A stretch of DNA of 56,968 nt, from NCBI RefSeq assembly GCF_003097615.1, contig NZ_QCZG01000024.1:1-56968 (forward strand), in the 5' to 3' direction. The notes under the pieces were generated by a model. The model was not told where the DNA came from, made no database searches, and worked only from the letters and a program-made list of their open reading frames with translations. This DNA is from Pueribacillus theae (GTDB lineage: Bacteria; Bacillota; Bacilli; Bacillales; UBA6769). A program made the translations under genes and the position numbers. This document shows, piece by piece, positions 26,229-35,682 of this stretch. Each line of letters starts with the position of its first letter. Positions within the stretch are counted from its first letter, which is position 1.

Positions 26229-26435
26229 TTGTTCAAAAAGTCCGGAGGCTCACAGGATGTGAGTCAGTTCGACGTTATCACAGGAAGTGATGCTTTTAGT
26301 CGAACATCTTAAGTTGTCGAATTTCTTCGTCAGCTTCGTTCTTGCGGTACTCACGTATCCTTCAAACATACGCTCTGTTCCTCAGAACTTCGCTTCCTCG
26401 AACTTCTCGGCTCTTTTTGTCCTCCTTTTTGAACA
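26229..26435. repeat. MITE-like intergenic repeat, copy B
   Basis: A 207-bp relative of the 9201-9473 element with ends TTGTTCAAAAAG and CTTTTTGAACA, starting 4 bases after the yeiH stop. The hairpin CGACGTTATCAC...GTGATGCTTTTAGTCG is preserved with only a loop change relative to copy A. Confidence 0.8.
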
Positions 26436-26445
26436 CGTATTTCAA

Positions 26446-26490
26446 TAAAAAAGAACGCTGCTAATGTTTTGGATGCAAGCGTTCTTTTTC
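26446..26490. terminator. Bidirectional terminator between yeiH/repeat and the EAL gene
   Basis: AAGAACGCT (26451-26459) / AGCGTTCTT (26478-26486) with A-run and T-run on either side; overlaps the EAL stop codon. Confidence 0.85.
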
Positions 26491-27202
26491 ATTCACTTAA
26501 GATTTTCTTTTTTACCTGTTTAAAAGGAAGAGGTTTGCTTATATAATATCCCTGCACAAATGGTATGTCCAGTCGCTCGGCTGTAACGAAATCAACCGAT
26601 TCTTCCACCCCTTCTAAAACAAGCATTGATTTTTGGCTTTTACAGAAGTTGACGAAGAAAGTGAGGAGCTCCTGTTTACTATTTGATTCCGCCAATTTAA
26701 CCGAGAAAAATCGATCAAGCTTAATCATGTCCGGCTGGATTTCAATAATTTTTTTTAAGGAAGCAGCCCCAGCACCAACATCATCCAAGGCTATAAGAAA
26801 CCCTAATTTCTGCATGACGGAGATTTGATTTTTTAAAGAAGGTAAATTCCAAATATTTTCTTCTTCCACCGTCTCATTTAATTCAAACACAATTTTTTTT
26901 GGATTGATTTGATATTTTTGTATTTCTTCTAAAAAAATCAAAAACTCCGATGTGAGCAACGTTGAAGGAAAAATATTTAAAAATAAAAACCCCTTATAGC
27001 CAAAATTGAATGTCTCAATGGCTTTTTGAATGGATAACGAGTCCAATAGATAAAGCTTATCTAATTCCCTGGCAATTTGAAAGATCACGTCTGGCTGCGG
27101 AAAAAAATCATGCCTCATCAAAGCTTCGTATCCAATTACTTTCCGTTGTTTTGGACTAAAAACAGGTTGAAATACATGATTGATATCCTTTTTATAAAAC
27201 AT
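26489..27202 (-). CDS. EAL-domain cyclic-di-GMP phosphodiesterase
   Basis: A stand-alone EAL domain of 237 residues that should hydrolyse c-di-GMP. Catalytic landmarks are present: GYEALMR, FLNIFP (Asn), FELNE (Glu), the DDVGAG variant of DDFGxG, IKLDR (Lys-Asp), LEGVEE (Glu) and QGYYISKP. No sensor or membrane segment. The ATG at 27202 follows AGGGAGA; a GTG at 27223 sits before that site and is rejected. Confidence 0.88.
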   Translation of the reverse strand: MFYKKDINHVFQPVFSPKQRKVIGYEALMRHDFFPQPDVIFQIARELDKLYLLDSLSIQKAIETFNFGYKGFLFLNIFPSTLLTSEFLIFLEEIQKYQINPKKIVFELNETVEEENIWNLPSLKNQISVMQKLGFLIALDDVGAGAASLKKIIEIQPDMIKLDRFFSVKLAESNSKQELLTFFVNFCKSQKSMLVLEGVEESVDFVTAERLDIPFVQGYYISKPLPFKQVKKKILSE

Positions 27203-27451
27203 ATCGTCAGTCTCCCTAAACACAGATGTTTATTCCCGCATAAATGCTATTTTTAGCCCTTGCTCTTAAGAAGATTCTACTAGGCGTAAAGGTATAGTAT
27301 ATTTATAAAAATTGTAATCTAAAATTTTTCCAATTTCAACAAAATCCAGCAAATTTATACATAAACTAGTATAAGCCATCAAATGGGAATATTCAATAAA
27401 ATAGACGAATTCAGCCAATTTGCCTCCACAAGCAGGATAAATGATTCATTT

Positions 27452-28357
27452 CTAACGAGTTAGTTTTTGACTTTTGACATAAAGATTCGTTGCAATAAAG
27501 CCGAGGAAAATAAAAATTGTTGCAAGCATCCCTCCTTCTAATCCAAATGAGCCGCCTGTCAGCAGTTCGTTGCCTTTTGAAATATCAACGTTATAAATCC
27601 CATACGGCGCTGTACCGCTAACCGCAAAGCCAAACACATTCCCTTGGAAGTAATTCCACGTAATATGGTATCCGATGGGCATCCATAGGCTGTTTGTCGC
27701 ATCAAACATATAAGCAAATAAAATGCCAACTAATAAAATATTGACTAACCCAAAAATGCTTACATTTGGGTTCGTTCCGTGAACAAGGCTAAAAAACAAA
27801 GCCGATACGGCATAAATGAGCCACCTTTTGTTTCCCCTCTGTGCCATCGTCGACATGACGTAACCCCTAAAAAACATCTCTTCGAAAAATCCAACAAGAA
27901 TAAACAAAATGAGAAACGTTAACGTAAAGACGGTAAACTCAGGGTCTGAAAATGAATTCACTAACGTAACGTTACCCGTTGCCAATAAAACAATAAAAAT
28001 GACCGTAATGGAGGCCGCACCAAGAAGCAAGCCAAACGACAAATCTTTCATCGTTCCCTTAAAACCCAATTCTTTGATTGGAAATTTATTTAAATAACGC
28101 CATAGTAAGAGAGTAATAACAATTCCACCCAAAGTGCCCCCGCCTTGCAGCAAAAGAAACACCCATGGATCCCCATCCAACGCAGACATGCCTATCTCCG
28201 CATCAAACGAATCTCCCGATTGATTCGCTTCGAGCAGGCCGGATAAAAGCAAACCCGGGATCATAAAAATACCTTGTGCGATATTTATTAGAAAAAAAGC
28301 GAATAAAATAACCCACCCTGCTCTGAATTGGCCATAACGGTTCTTGAACACTCTCAC
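27452..28357 (-). CDS. CPBP-family intramembrane glutamic endopeptidase
   Basis: Polytopic membrane protease (about 300 residues, ~8 TM helices) of the CAAX/bacteriocin-processing family. Three signature motifs are seen: FFEEMFFRGY, FFSLVHG and HITWNYFQG. Substrate unknown; relatives process peptides or cleave anti-sigma factors. An ATG at 28384 lacks a ribosome-binding site, whereas GTG codons at 28357 and 28351 follow AAGGAG, so a GTG start is likely. Confidence 0.85.
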   Translation of the reverse strand: MRVFKNRYGQFRAGWVILFAFFLINIAQGIFMIPGLLLSGLLEANQSGDSFDAEIGMSALDGDPWVFLLLQGGGTLGGIVITLLLWRYLNKFPIKELGFKGTMKDLSFGLLLGAASITVIFIVLLATGNVTLVNSFSDPEFTVFTLTFLILFILVGFFEEMFFRGYVMSTMAQRGNKRWLIYAVSALFFSLVHGTNPNVSIFGLVNILLVGILFAYMFDATNSLWMPIGYHITWNYFQGNVFGFAVSGTAPYGIYNVDISKGNELLTGGSFGLEGGMLATIFIFLGFIATNLYVKSQKLTR

Positions 28358-28444
28358 TCCACTCCTTTTTATAATAAGATCCATCCATATTATATATAAA
28401 GCAGCACTGCCTAATTTATCCTTGTAATATAAAAACTATCTCTT

Positions 28445-28477
28445 TGTAATCATTCTGTCATATTCAGTTGGTATAAT
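28445..28477 (+). promoter_or_regulatory. WalR box and -10 element of yocH
   Basis: TGTAAT-N5-TGTCAT (28445-28461) fits the WalR direct repeat TGTWAH-N5-TGTWAH closely, and TATAAT (28472-28477) lies 11 bases beyond, with no good -35, as expected for an activated promoter. Confidence 0.65.
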
Positions 28478-28507
28478 CTTCCTATCATTTACAAAGGGGA
28501 TTGTTAA

Positions 28508-29092
28508 ATGAAAAAGATAGTAATTTCACTTGTTACTACTTGCATTATCCTATTTAGTTTTTCGGGGGTTTCTTCCGCAGCTTCAACTACATATAAAGTA
28601 AAAAAAGGCGACACATTATGGAAAATTGCTACAAAACATAAAGTGAGTGTGAATCAATTAAAAAGCTGGAATGGTTTAAAAAAGGATCTTATTAAACCAA
28701 ACCAAGTGTTAAAGGTCGCAAAGCCAACGGCGAAAAAAGCGACAAAAGCAGCAACAAATAAAAAACAAGCAACCGCAAAAAAAGCTAGCAAAAAACCAGC
28801 ATATAAAACAATGACAGTTAAAGCAACCGCGTATACAGCCAGTTGCAAAGGATGCAGTGGAATTACGGCTACAGGCATCAATTTAAAGAAAAATCCAAAT
28901 GCAAAAGTCATTTCTGTCGATCCAAAGCAGATTCCGCTCGGATCAAAAGTTTGGGTTGAAGGATACGGTGAAGCGATTGCAGGAGATACAGGGGGCGCAA
29001 TGAAAGGCAATAAAATTGACCTGCACATGCCTACCAAGAAAAAAGCCCTCAATTGGGGCGTCCGAACGGTAAAAATAAAAGTCTATCAATAA
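28508..29092 (+). CDS. yocH: Secreted LysM/3D-domain cell wall protein, YocH-like
   Basis: Exported protein of 194 residues: signal peptide (1-24, SSAAS), one LysM peptidoglycan-binding module (~28-71, YKVKKGDTLWKIATKH), a Lys/Ala-rich linker (~72-97) and a C-terminal 3D domain (~100-194) with Asp motifs SVDPKQIPLGS, IAGDTGG and IDLH. 3D domains are lytic-transglycosylase-like (MltA/RpfB relatives). YocH in B. subtilis has two LysM modules and is WalR-activated; here one is present. Confidence 0.88.
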   Translation: MKKIVISLVTTCIILFSFSGVSSAASTTYKVKKGDTLWKIATKHKVSVNQLKSWNGLKKDLIKPNQVLKVAKPTAKKATKAATNKKQATAKKASKKPAYKTMTVKATAYTASCKGCSGITATGINLKKNPNAKVISVDPKQIPLGSKVWVEGYGEAIAGDTGGAMKGNKIDLHMPTKKKALNWGVRTVKIKVYQ

Positions 29093-29118
29093 ATATATAT
29101 TAAAACTAATTACCAATA

Positions 29119-29165
29119 TACCCTATAAAGCTGACACTTTAAAAAGTAGGCTGCTTTATAGGGTA
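29119..29165 (+). terminator. Terminator of yocH
   Basis: TACCCTATAAAGC (29119-29131) / GCTTTATAGGGTA (29153-29165), 13-bp perfect stem; also usable by the convergent ABC operon. Confidence 0.8.
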
Positions 29166-29191
29166 TTTATATAGAAATCTTAAAATAATAA

Positions 29192-29879
29192 TTAATATGT
29201 TTCTTTCATCCATTCTACTACACCGATGTTTCGTTCTTGGCGCAATTCCTCAACGTCTTTCATTTGTATCACTTTCCCATCCTTCATCAACATAACAGTA
29301 TCTAACAGTGGATCAACTTCATGAATTTCATGAGTAGTGAGAATAACCGTCTGCTTTTCCAGGTCGATAAATGAAATCAATCCTTTAACGATTGATTCCC
29401 TCACCATCGGATCAAGGCCCGAAAACGGCTCATCCATTAAAATAAATCGGCACTTCCCTCGCAAGGGTTAAAGCAATTTTCAGCCTGCCGCGATTTCCTT
29501 TGGAAAGCGTCTTTACCTTTGCTTTCCGATCTAGCTTCATAAACGCTATAATTCGATCTGCCTTTTCTTTATTAAAATCGAAAAATTGGCTGGCAAAAAA
29601 ATCGATATGCTCTTCAACTGTATAAAAAGGATAATAAGCATCCAGCTCAGATAAATAAGCGACGATTTCACAAATTTTCCGGTCAACACGTCGGTTGTTA
29701 ATGGTTACCGTCCCTTTTGTCGGGCGGATAAGCCCGGCCATTAATTTCAGGGTTGTTGATTTTCCGCTTCCATTCTCTCCGACTACCCCAATGATTTTTC
29801 CTTCAGGAAGCGTAAATGACACGTCATCCAATGCTTTCTTCGCTAAATATCGTTTCGAAACATTTGAGAATTCGATCAT
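29192..29879 (-). pseudogene. ABC transporter ATP-binding protein, frameshifted
   Basis: Two overlapping open frames together make one ~228-residue YtrB-type ATPase. The first (29879 to 29430) has Walker A GENGSGKST and signature TLSKGNRGRLKIALTLARE; the second (to 29192) has Walker B FILMDEPFSGLDP and the His switch ILTTHE. They join if one base is removed from the A4 run at 29439-29442 (T4 in the sense strand), restoring EVPI(I/Y)LMDEP. A real +1 mutation or a base-calling error are both possible. As read, the product lacks Walker B and is inactive. The gene overlaps the gntR before it by 4 bases. Confidence 0.85.
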
Positions 29880-30265
29880 TCTTGTTCGCCCCTCTTTTCA
29901 TTCGCTGCGTAAAAATAATCAGTAAGCCCTGCCATCATCTCATCTTCAGAAAAACCCAATTCTTTCATATCGTTTACGAAGTTAGAAATATATTCTTCTT
30001 TCATTGTTTCACGCAAATTTGTAAGCACGTCTACGTTTTCGGTTACGAATGTCCCTTGCCCTCTTCTCGTTTCCACAATTCCCATCCTTTCCAATTCGCT
30101 ATAGGTCCGTTGCACCGTATTTGGATTCACGCCTGATTGCACCGCCATTTCCCTCACGGATAACAATTTATCGCCAGCATGCAATTCATTGCGGACAATT
30201 TGCCGATTGATCCGTTCTGCCAATTGAAAGTAAATCGGCTTCGATGCATTGAATTCGTCCTTCAT
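29876..30265 (-). CDS. GntR-family regulator, YtrA type
   Basis: A 129-residue repressor: winged helix (IYFQLAERINRQIVRNELHA, LLSVREMAVQSGVNPNTVQR, GQGTFVTE) plus a short helical tail, as in YtrA. The middle gene of a permease-gntR-ATPase operon; the start follows AGGTG. A perfect palindrome of the YtrA kind lies in the operon promoter. Confidence 0.88.
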   Translation of the reverse strand: MKDEFNASKPIYFQLAERINRQIVRNELHAGDKLLSVREMAVQSGVNPNTVQRTYSELERMGIVETRRGQGTFVTENVDVLTNLRETMKEEYISNFVNDMKELGFSEDEMMAGLTDYFYAANEKRGEQE

Positions 30266-30268
30266 TTG

Positions 30269-31054
30269 CTACACCTCAACTTTTCTGTCAAGCATCCAGC
30301 CAGAAGCGAAAAATACAATCAATGCCACAATTGCATAGTAAACATACTTACCGAGAAATATTTTGCCGATGCCTTCAGATTGGAAATCTACCATTTCATC
30401 TTGTACGATCATTTCAAATCCCGAAATACTAATTGAAAAACTGCCCCAGTGTGTCAACATGTCAAAAAGACTTGACGATTCCCAACTGTTGATTAAAGAA
30501 AGTCCAATGATGATGATGAAAAGCATTGCAACCCAATTGAATTTTCCTGTCACTCTTTTTAAGACAATGCTTAACACCCATAAGAAGATGCCCCAAATCG
30601 TCAAATAAATAGACGCGCCGATAAGATGTACCAAAACTTGAATAACAAGTACTAGCTTATGATTTAATTGAGCAAGCGCATCTTGAACGATCGCATTGTT
30701 TAGATTAAAAGCAAAGAAAAAAATCCCTAGTGAAATGCAAAGAGAAACCAACATGGCGAATATCCCATTGAGTAGTTTCGCCAAAAGTAAAGCAGTGCCG
30801 GAATGTGGACTATGAAGCCATAAATGCATCCTGCCTTTTTCCCCGTTTGCACTCATCAACATATAAACCGGCAAGTAAAAAATATGAAAAACAATTGCCG
30901 CCACCGAAAACCCAAAAAGTATCCCCGGTTCATTCCATTTCCATTGTAAAAAGCCTCCAAAACCAAACCATATCGCTAAAAGCACTAATGCCAAATACAA
31001 TCCTGGCAACCCTAACCGAAATTCCTTTTTAAGCAAACCGCCCCATGCGTTCAT
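30269..31054 (-). CDS. ABC transporter permease, YtrC/D-like
   Basis: A 261-residue polytopic membrane protein (about six TM helices) with a short cytosolic start MNAWGGLLKKEFRLGLPG and ends in a helix plus LDRKVEV. It heads the operon with the GntR regulator and the (frameshifted) ATPase; substrate unknown. Related B. subtilis ytr genes respond to cell wall antibiotics, but that cannot be read from this sequence. Confidence 0.78.
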   Translation of the reverse strand: MNAWGGLLKKEFRLGLPGLYLALVLLAIWFGFGGFLQWKWNEPGILFGFSVAAIVFHIFYLPVYMLMSANGEKGRMHLWLHSPHSGTALLLAKLLNGIFAMLVSLCISLGIFFFAFNLNNAIVQDALAQLNHKLVLVIQVLVHLIGASIYLTIWGIFLWVLSIVLKRVTGKFNWVAMLFIIIIGLSLINSWESSSLFDMLTHWGSFSISISGFEMIVQDEMVDFQSEGIGKIFLGKYVYYAIVALIVFFASGWMLDRKVEV

Positions 31055-31081
31055 TTTTCTACCTCCAATTAAAATGTTACG

Positions 31082-31103
31082 GTGTATTAGTTATATAATA
31101 CAC
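31082..31103. promoter_or_regulatory. YtrA-type operator
   Basis: GTGTATTA / TAATACAC perfect 8-bp arms around a 6-base centre, ~30 bases upstream of the permease start, matching the known YtrA pattern GTGTA...TACAC. Confidence 0.7.
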
Positions 31104-31205
31104 TGGTACTTCATTTATTGTCAATAAAAAAAATGCCATTGCCTGGAAAGCACTGACATTTTCTTATGGCTCTTGTATACTTGTAAGAGAAAGGGGGCAT
31201 TCGAT

Positions 31206-31724
31206 ATGGAGGCTGTTCTTCTTTGGATATTGAATGGATTGGGTGTACTATTCATCATTTATACAATCGTACAAGGGATCCGTGTCCAGCTTACGATAAA
31301 ACGCTGTGAACCCATTCATAAACGGCCGCTCCGCGCAAAACCCTTGGATAAAAATAAAACTAATTTTTGGGTCTTTATTATTGTAGCCATTGTTCTATGG
31401 GGAGGTTGTCTTTTAGGAATTGCCTATTTCAAACTGATTCAAATCATGCCGATTTATTTTGCGGCGATTACTGCTCTTTCCAGTTTTGCCACCCTGTTCC
31501 GTCAAGGCAAAATCGGTGAAAAAGGAATCGCTGTTACCGATAAGTTCATCCGCTGGGAAGACGTTCATTCTTACACATTAGATTGGTTTCCTATTACAAG
31601 CAGCCAGTATCCAAACGGCCGGCTTATCATTAACACCCTTTCGGGGCAGCAATATGAACTGATTGTAGAAAAGGAATATAAAAAAGAAATCGGCAATTTA
31701 CTCGAAAGTAAATCGCCGGCTTAA
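31206..31724 (+). CDS. Membrane protein of unknown function (DUF5673-like)
   Basis: A 172-residue protein with an N-terminal TM helix, a basic linker and two further TM helices (~55-95), then a soluble C-terminal PH-like segment with EKGIAVTDKFIRWEDVHSYT. The ATG at 31206 is preceded by AAAGGGGG; the frame upstream to 31173 is not needed. Monocistronic, convergent with ctaG with a 3-base gap. Family name is from memory of its C-terminal pattern. Confidence 0.7.
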   Translation: MEAVLLWILNGLGVLFIIYTIVQGIRVQLTIKRCEPIHKRPLRAKPLDKNKTNFWVFIIVAIVLWGGCLLGIAYFKLIQIMPIYFAAITALSSFATLFRQGKIGEKGIAVTDKFIRWEDVHSYTLDWFPITSSQYPNGRLIINTLSGQQYELIVEKEYKKEIGNLLESKSPA

Positions 31725-31727
31725 CAG

Positions 31728-32633
31728 CTACTTATATTCAGGAGCAAGCTCCATTTTTTCCTGCTCAAGCTCGTCTTCTTGTCTCTCCCTGCGTACCCAT
31801 TGGAAAAATACATAGCCAAGAAATGAACCGTACACAACCTCTTGAACAACCTTCATTAACACGCCGCCTAAACGCTGATCTTCCAAAAGGTTAAGTGGCA
31901 TAAACTGTTCAATTAACTCTGGTGGAACGGTCTGTGTTCCAGGGAGGCAGAGGCTTAATGCCGTTGCCCATGCAACAGGGTTCGTAAACGTTTCATATAC
32001 AGGATTTTCAGCAAAGATAATCAAAGCGCACGCTGGCGTTAACAGCATGCCGTCCAAGAAAATCAGGCCTACCCTTTGCAGTTCAGACAGCCTGTTCCAT
32101 TCAGGAACCGGCGCAATGACTGTCCACCACATAATGAACGCTGCGATAAACAAAAAGACTTGATAGACGTCATGGCCCGTTTTATTTACCATCAAATAAT
32201 CAAAAATTACCGGAATATGGTAAAACGAGAACATGACATTGAACAGCAAAATGGCTGGAATGGGATGGACAAAGAATTTAAGAACCCTTTTGAAGGGAAT
32301 TTTTAAAACAACCGCTTTTAACAGCCATTTTGGCGAACCAAGTATAAGCAGCGGTGGAACGAGCAAAAGGCTGGCCACCATTTGAATCATATGAATGCTA
32401 AACATAATATGGCCAACTAGATAAAGCGGCCCTCCAAATCCGAGATAGAAGAAAAATAATCCGAGCAAAAATAAAATCTTTTTATAAACAGGCACCCGTT
32501 CCGCTTCTGCAAAACGGTGTCTTCCTTTCCCTGTCGCCCATAAATATAAAACCGCAAGCGCAATCGTAAGCACGATAAACCAAGGGCTCCATAGCGCTTG
32601 AAAACCGAAACTATTGCTTATCTGTTGCCACAT
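31728..32633 (-). CDS. ctaG: Cytochrome c oxidase assembly factor CtaG (caa3 type)
   Basis: Seven-TM membrane protein of 301 residues; motifs LGFGGPLYLVGHIMFSIHM and FNVMFSFYHIPVIFDY carry the histidines typical of caa3_CtaG. In B. subtilis it is needed for active caa3 oxidase, probably for CuB insertion. Last gene in an operon with a YtkA-like lipoprotein and Sco. Confidence 0.92.
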   Translation of the reverse strand: MWQQISNSFGFQALWSPWFIVLTIALAVLYLWATGKGRHRFAEAERVPVYKKILFLLGLFFFYLGFGGPLYLVGHIMFSIHMIQMVASLLLVPPLLILGSPKWLLKAVVLKIPFKRVLKFFVHPIPAILLFNVMFSFYHIPVIFDYLMVNKTGHDVYQVFLFIAAFIMWWTVIAPVPEWNRLSELQRVGLIFLDGMLLTPACALIIFAENPVYETFTNPVAWATALSLCLPGTQTVPPELIEQFMPLNLLEDQRLGGVLMKVVQEVVYGSFLGYVFFQWVRRERQEDELEQEKMELAPEYK

Positions 32634-32700
32634 GCAACTTCACTCCTCTTATAACGGAATTGAGGTATTTTCAAATAACCTTCAATCCAATCAAATCGAA

Positions 32701-33483
32701 TTATTCGACTTGAAACGATTCTTCTTTATGCTCATGAAGCTCGCCTTTTTCAACGTGAACCTGTACGTGATATTCACCCGGGCTTTCAAACTTCCATTCA
32801 GCAGTATACTCGCCGTCCTTGCTTTCTTTCGCTTCGATAAACGTATGTTTTTCTTCACCGGTTTTCCAATATTCGTAACGCACTGCAGCATCTGTGAATG
32901 GCTTGCCATCCTTCGCTAAATGAACATGCCAAACGGCGTTTTCTGCTGCTTTTAGTATATCAGGTTTGACAATATGAATCGAGAAATTCTCATCATGGTG
33001 ATGGCCGGAGTCGCCGTGATGTCCGTGATGATGGTCATTGTCCTGTTCTTCCGAATCTGTTGGTTTTTTAACATTCCCAACGTTAAATTCTTTTTTTGGC
33101 ATGTTATGCTTCCCTCTTGCAGTTACATGGGGAACAACATAATAAATGCCTTCTTTTTCAAACGTATAGACAAGCGAATACATGCCTTCTCCGTCATTAT
33201 GGCCCTCTATTTTTTCGGATTCCTCTTGCTTGCCATGCTGCCAAATTTCAAATAGCACTTCATCTGCATCAGAAACCGTTTCTTCGCCTTCCGTTACTTT
33301 TATTTCAATTTTGCCTTCTTCTCCAGGCTTAAAGGCGTCTTCTGCTGTTAAAATTTCCACCTCCAAAGGCAGTAACGCCTTATCGGCATCTGCCTGTGTC
33401 TGATTTTGTTCCCCATTTGAATTGCCGCATGCTGCAAGAAAAACAAAAGCCATTACAAAAACAACGAGTGCATATTTTTTCAT
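32701..33483 (-). CDS. YtkA-like lipoprotein with His-rich linker
   Basis: A 260-residue lipoprotein (lipobox LAAC, Cys19) with two Ig-like FixH/YtkA domains (~35-140 and ~165-260), joined by a linker with DNDHHHGHHGDSGHHHDEN (~149-167). The histidine cluster suggests Cu or Zn binding outside the membrane. Between sco and ctaG, so a role in copper delivery to cytochrome oxidase is the natural reading, though unproven. Confidence 0.85.
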   Translation of the reverse strand: MKKYALVVFVMAFVFLAACGNSNGEQNQTQADADKALLPLEVEILTAEDAFKPGEEGKIEIKVTEGEETVSDADEVLFEIWQHGKQEESEKIEGHNDGEGMYSLVYTFEKEGIYYVVPHVTARGKHNMPKKEFNVGNVKKPTDSEEQDNDHHHGHHGDSGHHHDENFSIHIVKPDILKAAENAVWHVHLAKDGKPFTDAAVRYEYWKTGEEKHTFIEAKESKDGEYTAEWKFESPGEYHVQVHVEKGELHEHKEESFQVE

Positions 33484-33504
33484 TACAAGGATGCTCCTTT
33501 CACT

Positions 33505-34119
33505 TTATTGCATGTCTTTTTTCAGTGCTTTGGCGTCCTGGACAATCGCTTCAATCGGAGTATCTTTTACGCCATTATAGGTTTTTATAATTTTGTCATT
33601 TTGAATGAGGTAAAAGTAAACGCCATGCGAAAACTGATCGTCGCCTTTCATTGGCTTTTCCAATGGCGACTTAAACGAATTGACGGAAAGCTCTTTAATC
33701 TCTTCAAATGAATAGCCTGTCACAAAATGCCAAGTTGTGAGGTTTGCCCCGTACTGATCAGCATACTTCTTTAAAGCTTCCGGCGTATCGCGTTCCGGAT
33801 CGACCGTAAACGAAACAATGGGAACGTCCACATCTTCATCCTCTAGCAATTGTTGAATCTTTGACATATGGGCAGACATCGGGCCGCAAACCGATGTGCA
33901 GTTTGAAAAGATAAAGTCAGCAAGCCAAACCTTTCCTTCCAAATCTTTTAAAGAGAGTTGTTCACCACTTTCAGTTGTTGAAGTGAAATTTTCAACAATC
34001 CAGTCTTGTCCGGAAACGTCATTCCCTTCATCCGAAAGCTTTGTTCCGCCGCACGCTGTAAGCAATAATAAAAGGAATGTCAACATAGACAAACCTATGA
34101 AGCGCTTTTTAAACAGCAT
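33505..34119 (-). CDS. SCO1/SenC copper chaperone
   Basis: Membrane-anchored thioredoxin-fold lipoprotein (204 residues, lipobox LTAC) that delivers copper to the CuA site of cytochrome c oxidase. Copper ligands are present: Cys74 and Cys78 (SNCTSVCGP) and His165 (FSHGVY). Corresponds to B. subtilis YpmQ/BsSco. First gene of the sco-ytkA-ctaG operon; ATG follows AGGGGAG. Confidence 0.92.
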   Translation of the reverse strand: MLFKKRFIGLSMLTFLLLLLTACGGTKLSDEGNDVSGQDWIVENFTSTTESGEQLSLKDLEGKVWLADFIFSNCTSVCGPMSAHMSKIQQLLEDEDVDVPIVSFTVDPERDTPEALKKYADQYGANLTTWHFVTGYSFEEIKELSVNSFKSPLEKPMKGDDQFSHGVYFYLIQNDKIIKTYNGVKDTPIEAIVQDAKALKKDMQ

Positions 34120-34321
34120 CTATAACTCCCCTTTACTGCGAAAATACCATCTTCTGCTTAATTGCCGTTGACTTTTCTTATTTTCAAACATAGTGTACCA
34201 TAGACTGTTATTCTTTTATAAAGCACTGCGTGTCAAACATGTGAAAACTACCTTTATAAAAAATAAGCAACGAACAAGTGAAAATGTTATAATAAAAAAA
34301 TTAACGGGAGAGGATGATCAT

Positions 34322-35047
34322 ATGAACGTTATACAGGTCGATACGTATGAAGAGTTAAGTAAAAAAGCGGCAGAAATCATCATAAACAAAGTAAAGCAGA
34401 ATCCATCCGCGAAATTGGGGCTTGCCACGGGAAGCACACCAGTTGGCTCGTACAAACTGATGATTGAAGATCATAAAAGAAATGGCACATCATACGAAGA
34501 CATCATCACAGTCAATCTGGATGAATATGTAGGCCTTAATGCTGATCATCCGAGCAGTTATCGTTTTTTTATGGATGAACAGCTCTTTGATTCAATCAAT
34601 ATTAATAAAAAAAATACACATGTGCCTAATGGAACTGCGGAAGATTTAAAGGCAGAATGTAAAAAATATGAGGCGATGATTGACGAACTCGGCGGGCTTG
34701 ATTTACAGCTGCTTGGCATTGGGCAAAATGGGCACATCGGGTTTAATGAACCAGGCACACCTTTCAACTCTGTGACACATGTCGTTGATTTGACACCAAA
34801 CACCCGCGATGTGAATTCACGTTTTTTTTCAAGCATTGAGGAAGTGCCAACGAAAGCAATTACAATGGGTATTGCATCGATTTTAAAAAGCAAAGAAATT
34901 TTATTGCTGATTTCTGGAGAAGCTAAAGCAGAAGCGCTTCACAAACTTTTACATGGGAACATCGACGAAAGTTTCCCGGCATCCGCATTGAAAAACCACC
35001 CTAACTTTACAGTCATTTTCGATAAAGCAGCACTGAAAGGAGTATGA
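34322..35047 (+). CDS. nagB: Glucosamine-6-phosphate deaminase NagB
   Basis: Converts glucosamine-6-phosphate to fructose-6-phosphate and ammonia. 241 residues, normal length; motifs [20 protein letters not shown], the catalytic [14 protein letters not shown] and TMGIASIL. The ATG at 34322 follows GGGAGAGG; the long frame upstream is non-coding. No nagA or NagR neighbour; it is coupled instead to msrA. Confidence 0.95.
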   Translation: MNVIQVDTYEELSKKAAEIIINKVKQNPSAKLGLATGSTPVGSYKLMIEDHKRNGTSYEDIITVNLDEYVGLNADHPSSYRFFMDEQLFDSININKKNTHVPNGTAEDLKAECKKYEAMIDELGGLDLQLLGIGQNGHIGFNEPGTPFNSVTHVVDLTPNTRDVNSRFFSSIEEVPTKAITMGIASILKSKEILLLISGEAKAEALHKLLHGNIDESFPASALKNHPNFTVIFDKAALKGV

Positions 35048-35052
35048 CTTAC

Positions 35053-35598
35053 ATGGACCATTCAAAGAGCAATTCCTCGAATGAACTTGCTACTTTCGCT
35101 GGCGGTTGTTTCTGGTGCATGGTTTCTCCATTTGAGGAAATGCCAGGCATTAAAAAAGTCGTTTCAGGCTACACAGGAGGACATACGGAAAATCCAACAT
35201 ATGAAGAAGTATGTTCTGACACGACAGGCCATTTTGAAGCAGTTCAAATTACGTTTGATCCGGCTGTTTTTCCTTATCGAAAACTTCTCGAAATTTTTTG
35301 GCAACAAATCGATCCGACTGATCCTGGCGGGCAATTTTTTGATCGAGGCTCCTCGTACCGAACCGCAATTTTTTACCATAGTGAAGAACAAAAACGGGAA
35401 GCTGAGAAATCAAAAAAAGAATTAGAAGAAAGCAAGAAATTCTCAAAACCGATTGCGACACTTATTTTACCAGCTTCAACATTTTACGAAGCAGAAGAAT
35501 ACCATCAGGGTTACCATAAAAAAAATCCAGTGCATTATAACCGCTACCGGATTGGGTCAGGAAGGGCTTCCTTTATAGATAAACATTGGGGTAAATAA
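35053..35598 (+). CDS. msrA: Peptide methionine sulfoxide reductase MsrA
   Basis: Reduces methionine-S-sulfoxide. 181 residues with the catalytic FAGGCFWC (Cys19), [32 protein letters not shown] and [18 protein letters not shown]. The ATG at 35053 is 9 bases after AAAGGAG; the ATG at 35044 overlaps the nagB stop and is too close to that site. Co-transcribed with nagB. No MsrB domain. Confidence 0.93.
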   Translation: MDHSKSNSSNELATFAGGCFWCMVSPFEEMPGIKKVVSGYTGGHTENPTYEEVCSDTTGHFEAVQITFDPAVFPYRKLLEIFWQQIDPTDPGGQFFDRGSSYRTAIFYHSEEQKREAEKSKKELEESKKFSKPIATLILPASTFYEAEEYHQGYHKKNPVHYNRYRIGSGRASFIDKHWGK

Positions 35599-35682
35599 GG
35601 AAAACAGGCGTCTTTCTTAGAAGTGAGAGGTTGGACTTGATTGAATTGGCGAACTGCCGATTGACACTTATTTTTTAATAAG

